Shown here: positions 46,533-59,166 of the stretch, in pieces
Numbering within the stretch: the stretch's first letter is position 1
How the letters are laid out: each line of letters begins with the position of its first letter
Source of the DNA: Panicum virgatum
Taxonomy: Eukaryota; Streptophyta; Magnoliopsida; Poales; Poaceae
DNA: 64,000 nucleotides
NCBI RefSeq assembly: GCF_016808335.1
Contig: NC_053148.1
Location: 2,051,001 to 2,115,000 of the forward strand
Direction: 5' to 3'
Translations under genes and position numbers: made by a program
The notes under the pieces: model-generated
What the model saw: only the letters and a program-made list of their open reading frames with translations
Told to the model about the DNA's origin: nothing
The model's database searches: none

Positions 46533-46797
46533 GGCTGTGTTTAGTTGCAAAATCTTTCTCTTCAAACTTCACTATTCACCTATCACATCATTTTTTTGCC
46601 TCATACATGGAGTACTAAATGTAGGTAAATAAAAAAACTGATTGCATAGTTTTGATGTACGTTGCGAGACGAATTTTTTGAGCCTAGTTAACCTATGGTA
46701 GGATAATATTTACCAGAAACAAACGAAAAGTGCTATAGTATGCTACAGTATCCGATGTGACTTTTTTTACCAACTTTTTACGGATCTAAACACAGCC
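46533..46797. mobile_element. MITE of the GAGACGAATCTAA family, TAT-flanked
   Basis: GGCTGTGTTTAGTTGC mirrors ATCTAAACACAGCC. TAT flanks both ends. A single GCGAGACGAATTTTTTGAG core is present. It ends 370 bp upstream of the CAND gene start. Confidence 0.75.
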
Positions 46798-47166
46798 TAT
46801 GTGAAAAAGTCTAGTTTCGAAGAAACATGTGTGCAATTTTGTCCAACTTACTTTGTCCCATGTCTCGCATTAGCTCAATAATTTGGCCAAATTCCCATGA
46901 AAATTCTACGGATCTTTGCAAGTTTGCTTGTACGGAGGTTAAAGGGCAGGCACTCTCCCAACGTGAACTTGCGTCGTCGCGTTGTCTCGAGGCGGAGGAG
47001 CGGACCCCAAGTTGTCTAACTGCGGTTGCCTTTACCGACCCACCACGCCATCCCCTCCCAACGCGCCGCTCGCTCGCTCGCTCGCCCACCACTCCAAATC
47101 CCAAATCCCACCACCGGCCACCGCACCACCGCCGCCGCGCCCTCTGCTCCCAGATCGCGCCGCCCA
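46798..47166 (+). promoter_or_regulatory. Upstream region of the CAND gene
   Basis: GC-rich in the last 200 bp, with a GCTCGCTCGCTCGCTCG run near 47072. No clear TATA box. Presumed promoter and 5' leader. Confidence 0.35.
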
Positions 47167-48549
47167 ATGGCCGCCCCGCCGCCGCGCGCCGCGGCGCTCC
47201 GGGTCCCGGGGCTCCTCATCGCCCTCCTGCTCGCCGCCGCGGTGGTGGCCCCCCCCGCGGCGGCCGAGATCCGGGAGACCCTGATCCGGTCCGACCCGCG
47301 GAGCATCATCCCGCTGGATGAGTTCGGCTTCTCCCACTCGGGCGTGCTGGAGCTCAACGTCTCCGGCATCGCCTTCGACCCGCCCGCCTCCGCCGAGCTC
47401 GACCTCTCCCAGCTCGGCTTCTTCCTCTCCACGCTCGACGCCTGGGTCCACGTCCTCCGCCAGCTCCAGGACCTCGACGTCACCTGCGCGCTCCAGTCCG
47501 ACCTCGTCAAGCTCGCCTTCTCCTTCGACCACCTCCGCCCGCCCTCCAACCCCGCGGGGGTCGAGGTCGCGCGCTCCTCCTCCTTCTCCACCGCCTTCAG
47601 CGTCTCCGAGCCGGGCCAGTACACGCTCGTCTTCGCCAACTGCCTCGGCGGCGGCCTCAAGGTCGACATGGACGTCCGCTCCGCCATGTACAACGTCGAC
47701 CCGGCCACCGGGGAGCGCCAGTACCTCTCCGCGGGGGCGTCCTCGCTCCCCTCCATCTACTTCCTCTTCTGCCTCGCCTACGCGGGCCTCGCCGCCGCCT
47801 GGGTCGCCATCCTGCTGCGCAAGCGCGCCGCGGTCTTCCGGATCCACTACTTCATGCTCGCCGTGCTCGTGCTCAAGGCGCTCAACCTCCTCGCCGAGGC
47901 CGAGGACAAGTCATGCATCGAGCGCACCGGCACCGCCCACGGGTGGGACGTGCTCTTCTACATCTTCAGCTTCCTCAAGGGGATCTCGCTATTCACCCTC
48001 ATAGTGCTCATCGGCACCGGCTGGTCCTTCCTCAAGCCGTACCTGGCCGACAAGGAGAAGAAGGTGCTCATGGTGGTCATCCCCCTGCAAGTCGTCGCCA
48101 ACATTGCGCAGGTGGTGATCGACGAATCTGGACCCTATGCTCGGGACTGGGTCACCTGGAAGCAAATTTTCTTGCTAGTCGATGTGGTCTGCTGCTGTGC
48201 CGTGCTCTTCCCGATCGTCTGGTCCATTAAGAACCTCCGGGAGGCTGCTCGCTCGGATGGGAAGGCGGCCGTCAACCTCATGAAGCTGACTCTCTTCCGC
48301 CAGTACTACGTGGTCGTCATTTGCTACATTTACTTCACGCGTGTCGTGGTGTATGCGCTACAGACCATCACCTCATACCGGTATCTGTGGACCAGCGTCG
48401 TGGCTGCCGAGCTTGCAACACTTGCGTTCTACGTGTTCACTGGGTACAAGTTCCGGCCTGAGGTGCATAACCCATACTTCGCGATTGATGATGAGGAAGA
48501 AGAAGCTGCAGCTGAGGCACTCAAGCTGGATGATGAATTCGAGCTATAA
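47167..48549 (+). CDS. CAND7-like: GOST-type seven-span membrane protein (CAND6/7, GPR107-like)
   Basis: A single exon of 460 residues. An N-terminal signal peptide (Leu/Ala-rich, about residues 14-33, ending PPAAAEIRE) leads into a lumenal or extracellular domain (about 34-190). Seven hydrophobic segments follow (about 195-430), starting SIYFLFCLAYAGLAAAWVA, and then an acidic cytoplasmic tail (DDEEEEAAAEALKLDDEFEL). This layout is that of the GOST family (lung seven-transmembrane / GPR107-108 type). The plant members are listed as candidate G-protein-coupled receptors CAND6 and CAND7. Their molecular role is uncertain; animal relatives work in Golgi and retrograde trafficking. ATG 47167 is chosen because it gives the signal peptide. 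The member assignment within the family is inferred. Confidence 0.9.
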   Translation: MAAPPPRAAALRVPGLLIALLLAAAVVAPPAAAEIRETLIRSDPRSIIPLDEFGFSHSGVLELNVSGIAFDPPASAELDLSQLGFFLSTLDAWVHVLRQLQDLDVTCALQSDLVKLAFSFDHLRPPSNPAGVEVARSSSFSTAFSVSEPGQYTLVFANCLGGGLKVDMDVRSAMYNVDPATGERQYLSAGASSLPSIYFLFCLAYAGLAAAWVAILLRKRAAVFRIHYFMLAVLVLKALNLLAEAEDKSCIERTGTAHGWDVLFYIFSFLKGISLFTLIVLIGTGWSFLKPYLADKEKKVLMVVIPLQVVANIAQVVIDESGPYARDWVTWKQIFLLVDVVCCCAVLFPIVWSIKNLREAARSDGKAAVNLMKLTLFRQYYVVVICYIYFTRVVVYALQTITSYRYLWTSVVAAELATLAFYVFTGYKFRPEVHNPYFAIDDEEEEAAAEALKLDDEFEL

Positions 48550-49025
48550 GAGTTTAGCAATTGGCATCCCTCCTTGCCAGTGGTGATATTGGTGTTGTAT
48601 GATGGGCCACCACAGGAAAAAAATGGCATAGACTGGTACCATAGTTCATATCCTTTATTTTTTCTTTCGAGTTGGTTACATTTTGTCTTAATGTAATTGG
48701 GTATTGACAACCCCGTGTGTGTGTGTGTGTGTTAAGTAATGCAGCTTGCCCTTGCCTTAATTTTTATCCATGATCATTGAGATGAGCTGTTTTTATTCTA
48801 GATGTTTACTTCTGTTTACATAGTAAAGCTGACTTGTTCAAGATTACTTGTACACTTCCATTTTTGCTCCTGTGCTTTAGGACCCCTTTCATTTTTAGAG
48901 GCAGAAAACCTATTGACTTGAGTATTAACTGTTATCTTTCCTTTGTTTAGTTTGAAAACAAAGGTTGTGTTGTCACAAAAACACTACAGCGAGCTGCAGA
49001 TGCTTTTAGCTGTGTAATTTGCATC
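48550..49025. other. CAND gene 3' flank with GT microsatellite
   Basis: Probable 3' untranslated region. A (GT)n run is at about 48713-48731. No gene is seen. Confidence 0.5.
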
Positions 49026-49133
49026 AGGACCTGTTTGGAACAAGGGGATTTTTTTTTGGAACAAGGGGATTTCTCTGCAAAGTTTTAAGGTTCCCAAGGA
49101 TTTGGATCCCAATTGCCTTGTCCAAACAGGCCC
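49026..49133. mobile_element. Short MITE with CCTGTTTGGA ends
   Basis: GGACCTGTTTGGAACAAGG on the left mirrors CCTTGTCCAAACAGGCCC on the right. It is about 108 bp with no coding sequence. An internal direct duplication of GGAACAAGGGGATTT is visible. Confidence 0.65.
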
Positions 49134-50550
49134 AGAGTGTCATGTCACCTAGTTACATGTCTCATGAGTATGCCTTTTTTTTGCCCCCTTATTGTCGCAT
49201 ATGCTTTTATGGAAAATGAAGGTTTCACATAGATGCACTCTTTAAAGTTTTTATAAAGTTGTGATGATGCGAAATTTAAGCAGAATATGGTACTATGTGT
49301 TACTCCTCTCCAAATTTGCTCCTTTCAGCTGTTTATGTCTTTGGCACTTCCATTGCTATCTATAACTGTTTGAGCATCATATTAGAAGTTCTGAAATTTA
49401 ACTTGGTTAGGATTTTGGGACCTTCCAATTTTTATATACAAGTTCTACTGTCCCAGCTTTTTCTTTAGCCTGCCCTAGTCAAAACACTTATGGTAATTGA
49501 ATATATATGGTTGACTCTACCATGTTTTCTATTGTTCCTTACTTTTTTTTACGGGCTATTGTTACCATTGAAGTTAATCTCCGGGCTTCGTATGGAAGTA
49601 CCTCACATTATGTTTAATGGGCATTGAATGTTCAAATCAAAACCTTAGTCTTTCTGTTCTTGATCTTATCACCATGCAGTTCCCCTTCCTCCTCTTAGTG
49701 GCCTTGTATGCAGCAGGAGTGCAAATTTTTGGTACCGAGGCCCCTTTCATACCCTATCATTTCACATGTTGTCTCTGTTACAAGGTCTGAGATTATAAGT
49801 CACTAGTCTTTTCACTTTGTAGTTTGAGAGTGCTCAAGTTTTGCATATTAGAAGAAAGAGGTATTAATGTTTGAACTTCTTTGCTGGATGTGTTTTCAAA
49901 ATGGAGTTAGAACTGTAGTACTTCTGGGAGAGAGAAAAGCAGGGGATTTACTTGACAATGGTAGATTGTTATTATACGGATATTCTGCCTTGTTTCAGCT
50001 AGGCCATCTTAGTCGACATAATTACACAAGGCAGCTCTTTTCATCATCAAATATGCAGTGAAAATTCTGTTAGCTGCCAGCTTGAGAATTCATGTACACT
50101 GGGAACCATTGAACATCTTCCTGATTTGGTCTTTTTTCTAGGATGGAATTTTATTGATGAATGACACAGTACCATATTGTAAGACTCGTATAATGTAAGT
50201 TTGGGCCCAATGTTATCTGCACATAATTTGTCAACTTTATTATGTAACTGTAAGATCAACTTTGAAATTTCCCCCTTAAGTATTAATTTCGTGATGGAGT
50301 TTTGTGGAAATGAAATTTGGTGGTTACTATTAGATTTGTGTGTTTTTTCATTTCCCAGTGGTGATGCTGGATTCAGTATTTAACAAGGGGCAGATGGGCA
50401 GTCAGTTCATTCCTTTCTCTGCACAGATTAAATGGGCCTAGGTCTTGATGCCAGTGGTACTGCCATAGGCCTGGCCCAGTCTTGGTCTTGGCAGCTTAAT
50501 GTAAGATCTGATATTGAACTTGTATCGAAGCCTGATTGATAAGATATTGA
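49134..50550. other. Intergenic, no gene seen
   Basis: AT-rich sequence without recognisable coding or repeat structure. Confidence 0.45.
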
Positions 50551-50782
50551 GGCTGTGTTTAGTTCGTGAAAATGTTGGGATTTGGGTACTGTAGCACTTT
50601 CATTGTTATTTGGCAATCAATGTCCAATTATGGACTAATTAGACTTAAAAGATTTATCTCGTCATTTACAGTTGAATTGTGTGATTATTTATTTTTTCAA
50701 CTGCATTTAATGCTTCATGTATGTATCCGAAGATTTGATGTGACGGGTACTGTAGAAATTTTTTTGGGAACTAAACAGGGCC
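50551..50782. mobile_element. MITE with GGCTGTGTTTAGTT ends, TGA-flanked
   Basis: GGCTGTGTTTAGTTCG mirrors GAACTAAACAGGGCC, with TGA on both sides. It holds ACTGTAGCACTTTC and AAGATTTATCTCGTC, a diverged form of the recurrent core. Confidence 0.75.
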
Positions 50783-53700
50783 TGAGATAAGAGTCTTGGT
50801 TACTTTGAACAAGAGAATTCAGTTGTAATTTTGTAGGCTTGTAGCTTGTTTTTTTTGTATATGTTTCGGTTTTTGTAAACCGTAAACCCTAGACCGAAAT
50901 ACATGTGTACTAGCTGTGAATGCTAATGATAAAAGTATATGTTTATTTGGGTCTTCAATCTTAATGCTAGCCATATAGCTTTGGATCTACAAAAGAAGTC
51001 ATAGGAATAAGAGAAGTCAAGAGTCATCAAGGTCAACTTAATAGTTCTTCAGTTCATATTCTATGGCACGGATTGTAAGGAAATATTTTAATTTCAAATG
51101 ACCTAACCATATATCATAGTAACGCTTTGAGCTTAGGGAGTGCCATTGTTATTATGGTTTGAAAGGATGCTGATTTTAGTCTCAGACAATTACTATGAAG
51201 CTGCAATGCTGCATGTGAGCCTTTGTGCTTGCAGTAAAGTTTGATCTCATGGTGAATACATCGGGTAAGTAATCTGTGGTTGGTTTAATGAAACTTGGTG
51301 CTTGATTACTATGATGGGGAAAGTAAGAGTGTCTCTATCATACTTGTTGGCACGAACCTTACTGTATCTTTGATTATAATAAAAGTTCGTTATGGCGTGT
51401 AAACAGGTCATAACGGTGGAAGCACTGAGGTTTGATCACTAACAAGGTGGAGCAACTTTGCAAGTGGATGGAGCTATGCATGCTAAAAGGACAGCCTCTG
51501 TCATAGTTTGCCTAGTAAATGATTTCCTTTCGGTGTGTTGACATCAAATCTCCAGGGTCGTCACTCACTCCCCCCTTCCGGTTAGTGCCTTGAGTTTATT
51601 TGGTGTTGAAAATTTGCATGCTTCCCTCTCGTGGAGAACCGTGTTGCTAAAATAAACTAGAAGTTTGTTAGTGCCATGTGGTTGGTTGTATACGGGCACT
51701 CTAGTCCCTACCTGTTGGCTTGGCCATATATGTGTTGCATGGACAAATGGTAATCCTTGTATGGCTTACTCCTTTACCTTTTTCCTGTTGTGCTGCTGCT
51801 TGGGCAGGGCAGGATTTCATGCATCTTCGTCCATGAATGGCTCCGGTGACGAGTCGCAATCCGATTCCTAGATGGTGCTAGCTTGATCTGCACTTGTTGC
51901 TCAGGCATGCCTGCCTGTTTCCCCATCCTATGCATAGTGATAGTGCGTCTGCACTGGGAGTGGGAGTTGGTTTGAGCCCTGGGCTGCAAGTTGGATGATC
52001 TTGAGAGCCTGCACGTAGGCTTCTGCTGATGGAAGCCACCACTTCGCCTCCTCTGGGTCTCATGTTCGGTAGTGAGCGACTACACATGCCAAAGGCGAAC
52101 TGGAGAAGCCATGCAGTGGAAGCTGTCTGCTTCATGTTATGTCCCTGTAGCTACATTCTTGTAAAGTGGGTTACAGTGCCCTGGAATCCGATATCTGAAT
52201 CCCCGGCCGCTGTCAGCTGCAGCACCTGTAGATTAGCATGCAAGTGTCTAGTCACTTGAGCATTCAGAAAAGCAAGCCAGTTTTGCTATCAAGGTGGCAT
52301 GCTGGATTGCTGCAGATCAGTCTCCCTGTGTGGTGTGCCTTTTGTCTTTGCTGCTCTGCCAAGCCAGACGGTTGTAGAGCTCCTGGACTTCAGCATGCAT
52401 TGTAGTAGTCAGTGAAGGAGCTTAAGCCGATAAGCACAGATTTTATAGTGTGATTCCTATGCCATGAACTGTAACTGGTAACAGCAGCTTGCACGTGTGC
52501 AGGAGATACTAGGTTGCCCCCTGAAGCTTCAAGTTCAGGCATTGCCTAGATCTGGGGCGACCGCTGATGTATAGCGGATTGACACCCTTGTGATGGCCCA
52601 TGGGCATGTAGCATGGAGTATTCGGTATGGTGGACACCGTTTGGTGAGATGGGGTTGGAAAGGAAAGGCACATGGATATGGTTGGGCAGGATCAGGAGTC
52701 ATGGTTGAGGCTGATGATCTTTGCTTCTTTGTATTCAGACAGAGCCACAAAGGTATTGATCAGCAAGCAGAGCTAATAATTTTTGATGGATTTCCCATGA
52801 ATCATCTGGAAATCAAAATGTTTACTATGAAATTCATTTATGTGACCTTCTGAACTGGATACATTTTGCAGCGTCGTCGTTAGGTGCCGGTTTGAAGCAG
52901 CAGGGCTGGGAATAAGGTTCTTTTGGCCCTCCCCTTTTCACTCTGGGCATGACTGAAAAGTGAAACCCAAAAAAAGGTTCAAGCACATCAGCGAATCAAC
53001 TGAAGCATGGATCATCAATCATTCCAGGAATATAATGCGAGATCTCGCTCGCTAATGCTCGCGTCCACGACCTACTACCTACCCGAGGTAGTACTACTAG
53101 CTGGCCTGGTATGCATGGGCACACAAGAAAAAAAGAAAGAAAGGAAGGAAGCGAGACGCCCGAGCTCCCGGGCAGCTGCCATGGAGGCAACGGCAGCGGC
53201 GTCGACGCATGCAGCGAGCGAGCGCCGGGTGCTCGCCGCCGTGATGATTGCATGTCGAGAATCCGAGCCCTTTTCTCCCCCCGGTGCGCCATGCACGAGT
53301 TGGGCCGTTAGCGCGCATGATCGGTCGTGTAGGCCACACCGACGCATGATGCCATCCTGATGCAAAAACTTTGTCATAACTCGGGGAGATTATGCTAATT
53401 AACTAAACTCACTTGGGTTTGTTTAATGCTGCTGCTCATGTGTGTTTTTGTGGCAGTGCTTTTGGTGGAGAAAAGTGGCAGCTGAATTAAAATTGGCAGT
53501 CAAAATGGCAAAGTACAAGCTAGAAGGGAAATGCATGGTGATCATCATGGCCATGGAAGATGGAACTGTTTTATCTGAGGGGACACTGGATCCGTCTTGA
53601 GGGCCAATTGTTCATTGCTGAAAGTACTATTGATCTCATACTATATACTGCTGCAGCTACTCAAATGAACTGCCCCACAGAGGGTGAGCCCGTGCAGTTC

Positions 53701-54677
53701 TGGAGTACCTGCCTGTGCAGTCACTTTTCAGCTACCTAATTTGCTAAAGCACCGGACTAAGGTTGCTGTTCATGTCTGATACCTGATGGAGTAGATGAGA
53801 CCTTGGTGTCCATGTAAAAGCAATTCCCCGCGGCTTTGGAGGGACAGAATGAATCAAGGGTGTCCCAGACCCATGGCAATATGCATGATGCTCCTGAAGA
53901 CCGCATGCAGAAGTACTGGCCGGATCAGTGAGTGAGCCCAGTAGATCTTTGTGAAAACGAAAAAAAGGCGAATCACCACTGCTCTTTTTTCTTTACAATG
54001 TATTAGTACTAAACTAAGCACTACATCAAAGTACTTGATCATGCATCCTATTCTCATAAAGCAATGGAGTAGTGAGCCGAGCCTAAAAAAAGGCCGGGCC
54101 TGCTCCAGCTCCATGCTCCATGCTCCATGCTGACCATGCAGGGTAGTGCAGTTAATTGGGAACGAAGCAAAAGCGTCGGTAACCGTAACACGACACTAGC
54201 TAATAGGAGTAGCACACAACACGTCCCTAGCTTTTCCAATCCATTACAGCATGGTAGCTAGTGTTAGCTCGTGCAAAGTCAGACTCAGCTCTCGATACCT
54301 CCCCACTACTAGTACTCCTCCCGGCAATCCAGAAGCTCGCAAAAAGAAACCCAAAACAAGCACGCAGAAAGAAAAGGAATTCCTTTCAGCTCAAAGAAAA
54401 GACCAACATGATCAGCGACGTACGTACGTTGCCGTCGCCGACTTGTGTCATACGCCTTCCGACACGTACACTCGCCTATCCATCATCTCCATCACTTGCT
54501 TGCTTGGCTGACCATCGATCGATCTCCTCTCCTATCATGTCTGGATCGATCATCACTAACGTTGGTGTCAGATTATTCCCTACGTTAATTCCGAACCCCA
54601 CCCAGCTAGAGAATTCCTCCAACGGAACAGGATCGACTCGAAAAAGGGAGGTGACACATGGCCCGACACGGCCGCCA
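50783..54677. other. Intergenic, about 3.9 kb, no supported gene
   Basis: Short open frames on both strands lack known motifs. Nothing repeated was recognised beyond ordinary low-complexity stretches such as an AAAAAAAGAAAGAAAGG run near 53130. Confidence 0.4.
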
Positions 54678-54685
54678 GATGTAGC

Positions 54686-54843
54686 TAGGGGTGGTAATGG
54701 GCCATGGCCCTAGTGGCCTCTTCACAGCCCAATAAAGCCCTTAAAATTTTTAGTTCAAAAATACATATGTTTAGAGCCCGGCCCTTTTAGGGCCCGATCC
54801 TTAGATTTTCTAGTTCAAAATGTTGGGCCCTTTACCACCCCTA
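54686..54843. mobile_element. hAT MITE, 158 bp, perfect 8-bp duplication
   Basis: TAGGGGTGGTAATGGGCC on the left mirrors GGGCCCTTTACCACCCCTA on the right. GATGTAGC flanks both sides perfectly (54678-54685 and 54844-54851). The AGGGGTGG end and 8-bp duplication are hAT features. Confidence 0.88.
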
Positions 54844-54851
54844 GATGTAGC

Positions 54852-56166
54852 CGCGCACCTCGCCGCCCCGGCCTCTCCCTTTCCCTGCTGCCCCTCTTTT
54901 GGCCCTGTCAAGATGGACACCCACGCACACTCGCCACCACCACCTGCACCACGATCACCTCACCTCACGTACTGATCACTCACTGACTCACTGACAGTAC
55001 CAGCTAGCTCGATCACTGACAGTACTGTGCCGGGGTGTCTCGCTCTCGCTGGAGTAACTGAATTCGCGTGGCGCCGTCGGAAAGCAGGCCGTGACACGGA
55101 AATGCCTCCACCCACGGAGCGTGAAACGGAGGAGAGCCTTGCTGCTGAGCCCCACACATGTACGTGTAGCGAGCTAGCTACGGGCACTAGCGCGTGTCAG
55201 CCGCCACGCGTCCCGCCGATCGCGGGGTCACCGGCCGTGCCGTCGCCGCCGTTGCTGCGTCGAGCTCGGGCGGCGACGAGGACGACGACGGCCGGACGCG
55301 GCAATCATTAGCGCGCTAATGCCCGGCATAATTACGATCTAGAAGAAGGCCTCCTCCACTAATCCAACCCAACTTCTTCCTCTCCCGGCAAAAGAAGGAA
55401 AAAAAAGAAGAAGGAACCATGGTTCATGTGTGCGACAAGTCAGTTTTAACGGTGCGCGCACTAAACTAGCCACGGCATCACAAGCCGTCTAGAACACAAC
55501 GGCCGTCGACGAAGTGCGCTCGCCGTGGCCGCGCCCGCGCCCCCGCCGGAGCTGGCACCTGGAGACGAACGCGGGGCCGGCTGGGGCTTTCGTACGTTTC
55601 CTTGGGGTCACGTGAACCGGCCGGCCGGCCGGCGTCACGGCGCACGATCGACGGCCGGCGAGCACACCACCGCGACGGGCGGCTGGCTCGTGCGGCGGCG
55701 AGCGCGCCGGGTGTCGTGGACGCGCGCGGATGGCGAAATATTCCCCGGGGCCGGGGCCGGGACAGACATACCGCGACGGCGAAAAAGCTCGTGTTTGGTC
55801 GCTAGCACGGCGCCCACAGCTGCCGAGAATCTGCTGCAGGCCGGACCCAGCAGCAGCAGGTCGGCGAGCTGAGCTGCCCGGCCGGGCAGGCTCAGCAGCG
55901 GCCGACGACGTGCCATCCTGGCCGGCCGCTGCTTTCGGATGCCGCGTTCGCGTCTGGGATCCAGCTAGCGGGGCGGCGGGCCCTACATACCGTCGGTAAC
56001 CGGAGATCCCCATCACCCGACTGTTTGCCTGCTCTAATAATCTCCGTCCAATTTGCAGGATATATGATGTTCACACCCAGCCTTTTGATTTTTGTTTCGG
56101 GCGCTTTCCTAGCTCTTCCGACGGGACGGGACACGTCCACGGTTCCTGTGCTAGCAACTTGGTTGG
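54852..56166. other. GC-rich intergenic, no supported gene
   Basis: Strongly GC-rich between 55020 and 56000 with long overlapping frames on several strands, none with known motifs, as is expected by chance in such composition. (GGCC)-type runs are near 55619. Confidence 0.4.
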
Positions 56167-56481
56167 CCAGTTTGGTTTCCTAGAATTCTAGAAAATTAAT
56201 ACTTTGACAGCTAATTATTTAGTCAAACTAAGTCGGTTTACAAAACCAATTCCGAAACTCCCGCGCTAGGAATCCTGAAGAATCTAATGAGGCATTTGAC
56301 CGTGTAATTAGAGAATGATTACTCTAGCATCACTGTATCCAATCATCAATTAATTACTGTCATTAGATTCGTCGCAAAAAGTTACACTCATTCTGAAAAT
56401 ATTTTGCAAATAAACTTCATTTAGTATTCTATGCATGCGATATTCCCTTCTCAGAAATCGTGTACTGGAGAATCAAACAAA
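56167..56481. mobile_element. MITE of the GAGACGAATCTAA superfamily, TTCTAGAA subgroup
   Basis: It starts GGCCAGTTTGGTTTCCTAGAATTCTAGAAA and ends GAGAATCAAACAAAAC. ATTAGATTCGTCGC and the GATTACTCTAGCATCACTG block are recognisable. The arms are diverged. Confidence 0.55.
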
Positions 56482-56586
56482 ACTAAGAAATTATGAAAAG
56501 AAAAAAACATCGACAGAATTCCAAATTGGGTTTCCAAACTTTTATTTTTTTGAGGCGAGCACGAGCTTTCTCATGTATCGTCAGTG

Positions 56587-56921
56587 GTCTTGTTTGGTTA
56601 CATTCTAGAGATTCTAGAATACTAATTCTAGGCTCCGCATGAAGTATTAAATGAAGTCTATTTGTAAAATCTCTTCACGGATGAGTGTAACTTGTCGTGT
56701 TGAATCTAATGACAGTAATTAATTGATAATTGGCTACAGTGATGCTACAGTAAACATCTTCTAATCATGCGGTCAAAGATCTCGTTAGATTCGTTAGTAT
56801 TCATAGTGTAGGGGTTTTAGAGTTGGTTTTATAAACTGACTTTACTTAATATCCCTAATTAGCGGTTAAAATTGTAAACAGTATTCATTCTAGAAATTCT
56901 AGAATGAAACCAAACAAGGCG
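56587..56921. mobile_element. MITE, TTCTAGAA subgroup, well-paired arms
   Basis: GTTTGGTTACATTCTAGAGA on the left mirrors a right arm whose reverse complement begins GTTTGGTTTCATTCTAGAAT. It contains GCTACAGTGATGCTACAGTAA and AATCTAATGACAGTAATT. Confidence 0.7.
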
Positions 56922-57680
56922 CTCATGGGAGCCTACGTACGTTATCGGGGCGGCCATCAGAACCATCGCAAACAGTCCTTATATATTTTGACCGTACGTA
57001 CCTCGACTCTATCTGCCACGTACTACCATCTGTCTATACTCGTATTCCGATGTTGGAATGAATCTGCCGTGTTCATGGATGGCGACGCCATCGACACGTA
57101 CGTGCCGACTAGAGACGCGATCCATGGATGGACGGATGACCGCCGAGTAAAATACTGGGAGAAACCGTAACTTTCCGGCCGCGTCGGATGATCCACCGGC
57201 GGGTAGCCGAGACGATCACCGGTCGAGTCATCGAATCCTCACCTTTTCTGGCAAAAATAAACTAAATAAAAAAGCCCCCTCGTCAGATTAGATTCAGATC
57301 CTCCATTAAAAAGCCGAGACTACATACATTAAACTACCCTAGTAAACCTATCCAGCTACCCCGTAATAATCCCCCGGTTACGTCCACCTGTCGTGCGTCT
57401 CTCATCCATCTCATCCAGACTTTGCTTGACTTTTACACCCTCCATTATTCACCCATCATCTGCACACAGCTGCCAGAAAAAAAAAGAATGCCGCAACTAC
57501 TAGTCACGTAGTACGACACGATCAATCAACACGTCCGTCGTCCCGGATAAACAAAGTAAAATTTCTTATCAACTTGGACTTGGACGAGAAAGTACTCCAT
57601 TAAACTAATAAATGGGCGTTCAGGGAGGGTTTCCGGCTGGGTCGCGAGTCTGAAAGAATGTTCGTGTCAGTGAAACCACT
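56922..57680. other. Intergenic, no gene seen
   Basis: Mixed composition. No supported gene or repeat. Confidence 0.4.
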
Positions 57681-57962
57681 CAGTCTGTGTTTAGATGGAG
57701 GGAAAAGGGGATGCGAAAAGTCAAGCACACTGTATCATTTTTCGTTTGTTTGTGATAATTGTTGTCCTATCATGATCTAACTATGCTCAAAAGATTCGTC
57801 TCGTTGTGTACATCAAAACTATGCAATTAGTTTTTTTATTTACCTACATTTAATGCTCCATGCATACGTCATTTGCTATATTTAATGTTTCGATGTGATG
57901 TCGATGTGATGGAAAGTTTGGAATTGGGGGGGGGGGAGTTTTTTGGTAACTAAACACAGCCT
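57681..57962. mobile_element. MITE with CTGTGTTTA ends
   Basis: CTGTGTTTAGATGGAG mirrors TAACTAAACACAG, with CTCAG next to both ends. It holds AAAGATTCGTCTCGTTG and a G-run at about 57928. No coding sequence. Confidence 0.6.
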
Positions 57963-59081
57963 CAGTCAAGGCGTTGGATCCAGAAAAGATCATCGATCGA
58001 TCGCGGTCGTCCATCGGTGGCGCCCGCTAGCTTGCATCGTGAGGCCCGCGGCGGGCCACATCGGCGGTCATCGCCGGCCGGCTCGACACAGCTCGCCAGC
58101 GATTATTCAGAGCGTTCCTTACTGGAACCGACCGGTGGTACAGGAGAAGTTGGTGCGAAGATCCCCGAAACAGAAACCGATCGATCGATCGATTGAGCTC
58201 TGACGACGAACGACGGTGAGACTGGCCTAGGGGTCAGCAGCAGGCAGGTTAATGTGGTTTATTTCGTGCGTGATGGATCGACGGTGTGGTCAGATCAGAC
58301 AAGCGGCGGCGAGCTAACCCCGATCGAGGCCCGGCGCCGAATTGACGCGCCTCCAACCACGTCGGGGGGATGAACGAGATCACCTCGCCGGACCGCTCGG
58401 CACAGCGCAGCGGAGGGCTCGATCGAGCTTAGCTTCTCGCGGAAGCTGCCCGCTAGCAGCAACAACCTCGTCGGGATCCATCGTCGTGCCGCCATGCCGA
58501 CGCGGGCGCGGGCGCACGACGTCGTCCGTCCGGCCGGCCGGTTCGGTCCAGCTGGTCGCGGCGACGACTTGCGCTTGCGCGGGCAACTGTTTGATCCGCG
58601 CGATCTCGCCGGAAAGCGACGGGAGGCCGGGATATAGCGCGCGAAAGGCGAAAGCGACCGCCGCGGGGGGATCGTCGACGGAGGAGGAGAGCTTTGGGGC
58701 GGCGTGCACGGGCGCGGTGGGGGGATCGGAGGCGGGACGGCGACGCGCGCTCGCTGACGGCCGGGCCCGGCCGGTCGGGTGGTGCCAGCAGCGGGGATCG
58801 GGCGCTTCTTGTCAGCATGTAGGGGATCGATCGATGCCGCAGACGTACATGCATGCATGGGTGCGGCGATTCAGACCCCCACTCCCCAGCATATGTTTCT
58901 CGTTACAAAAAGAAAGGTTCCAAGTTTAGAAATCTACTGTGTGACCATTGGTAGGATAGCAATCTGCCCAATAATTTTATGGTGGAATCCCAACAAGCAA
59001 CCATTTTCATAATAGAAGAAATTGAATATTACTACGTTGTGTGAGCAAGACTATTTGAGCAATCCCAACCCAAAACACTAT
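57963..59081. other. GC-rich intergenic, no supported gene
   Basis: GC-rich from 58010 to 58800 with overlapping frames lacking known motifs. (CGAT)-type runs are near 57993 and 58178. Confidence 0.4.
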
Positions 59082-59166
59082 GGCCTTGTTTGGATCTTTA
59101 GCCCTTGGGCTAATTTGAGGACTAAAATTTAGTCATTAAATTAGCTCTCTAAAATTTAGCCCCTAT

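Noticed and set aside
54960..56140. Several GC-rich open frames of 75 to 175 codons
   Set aside because: They overlap on both strands with biased composition and no family motif, so chance is the simplest explanation.
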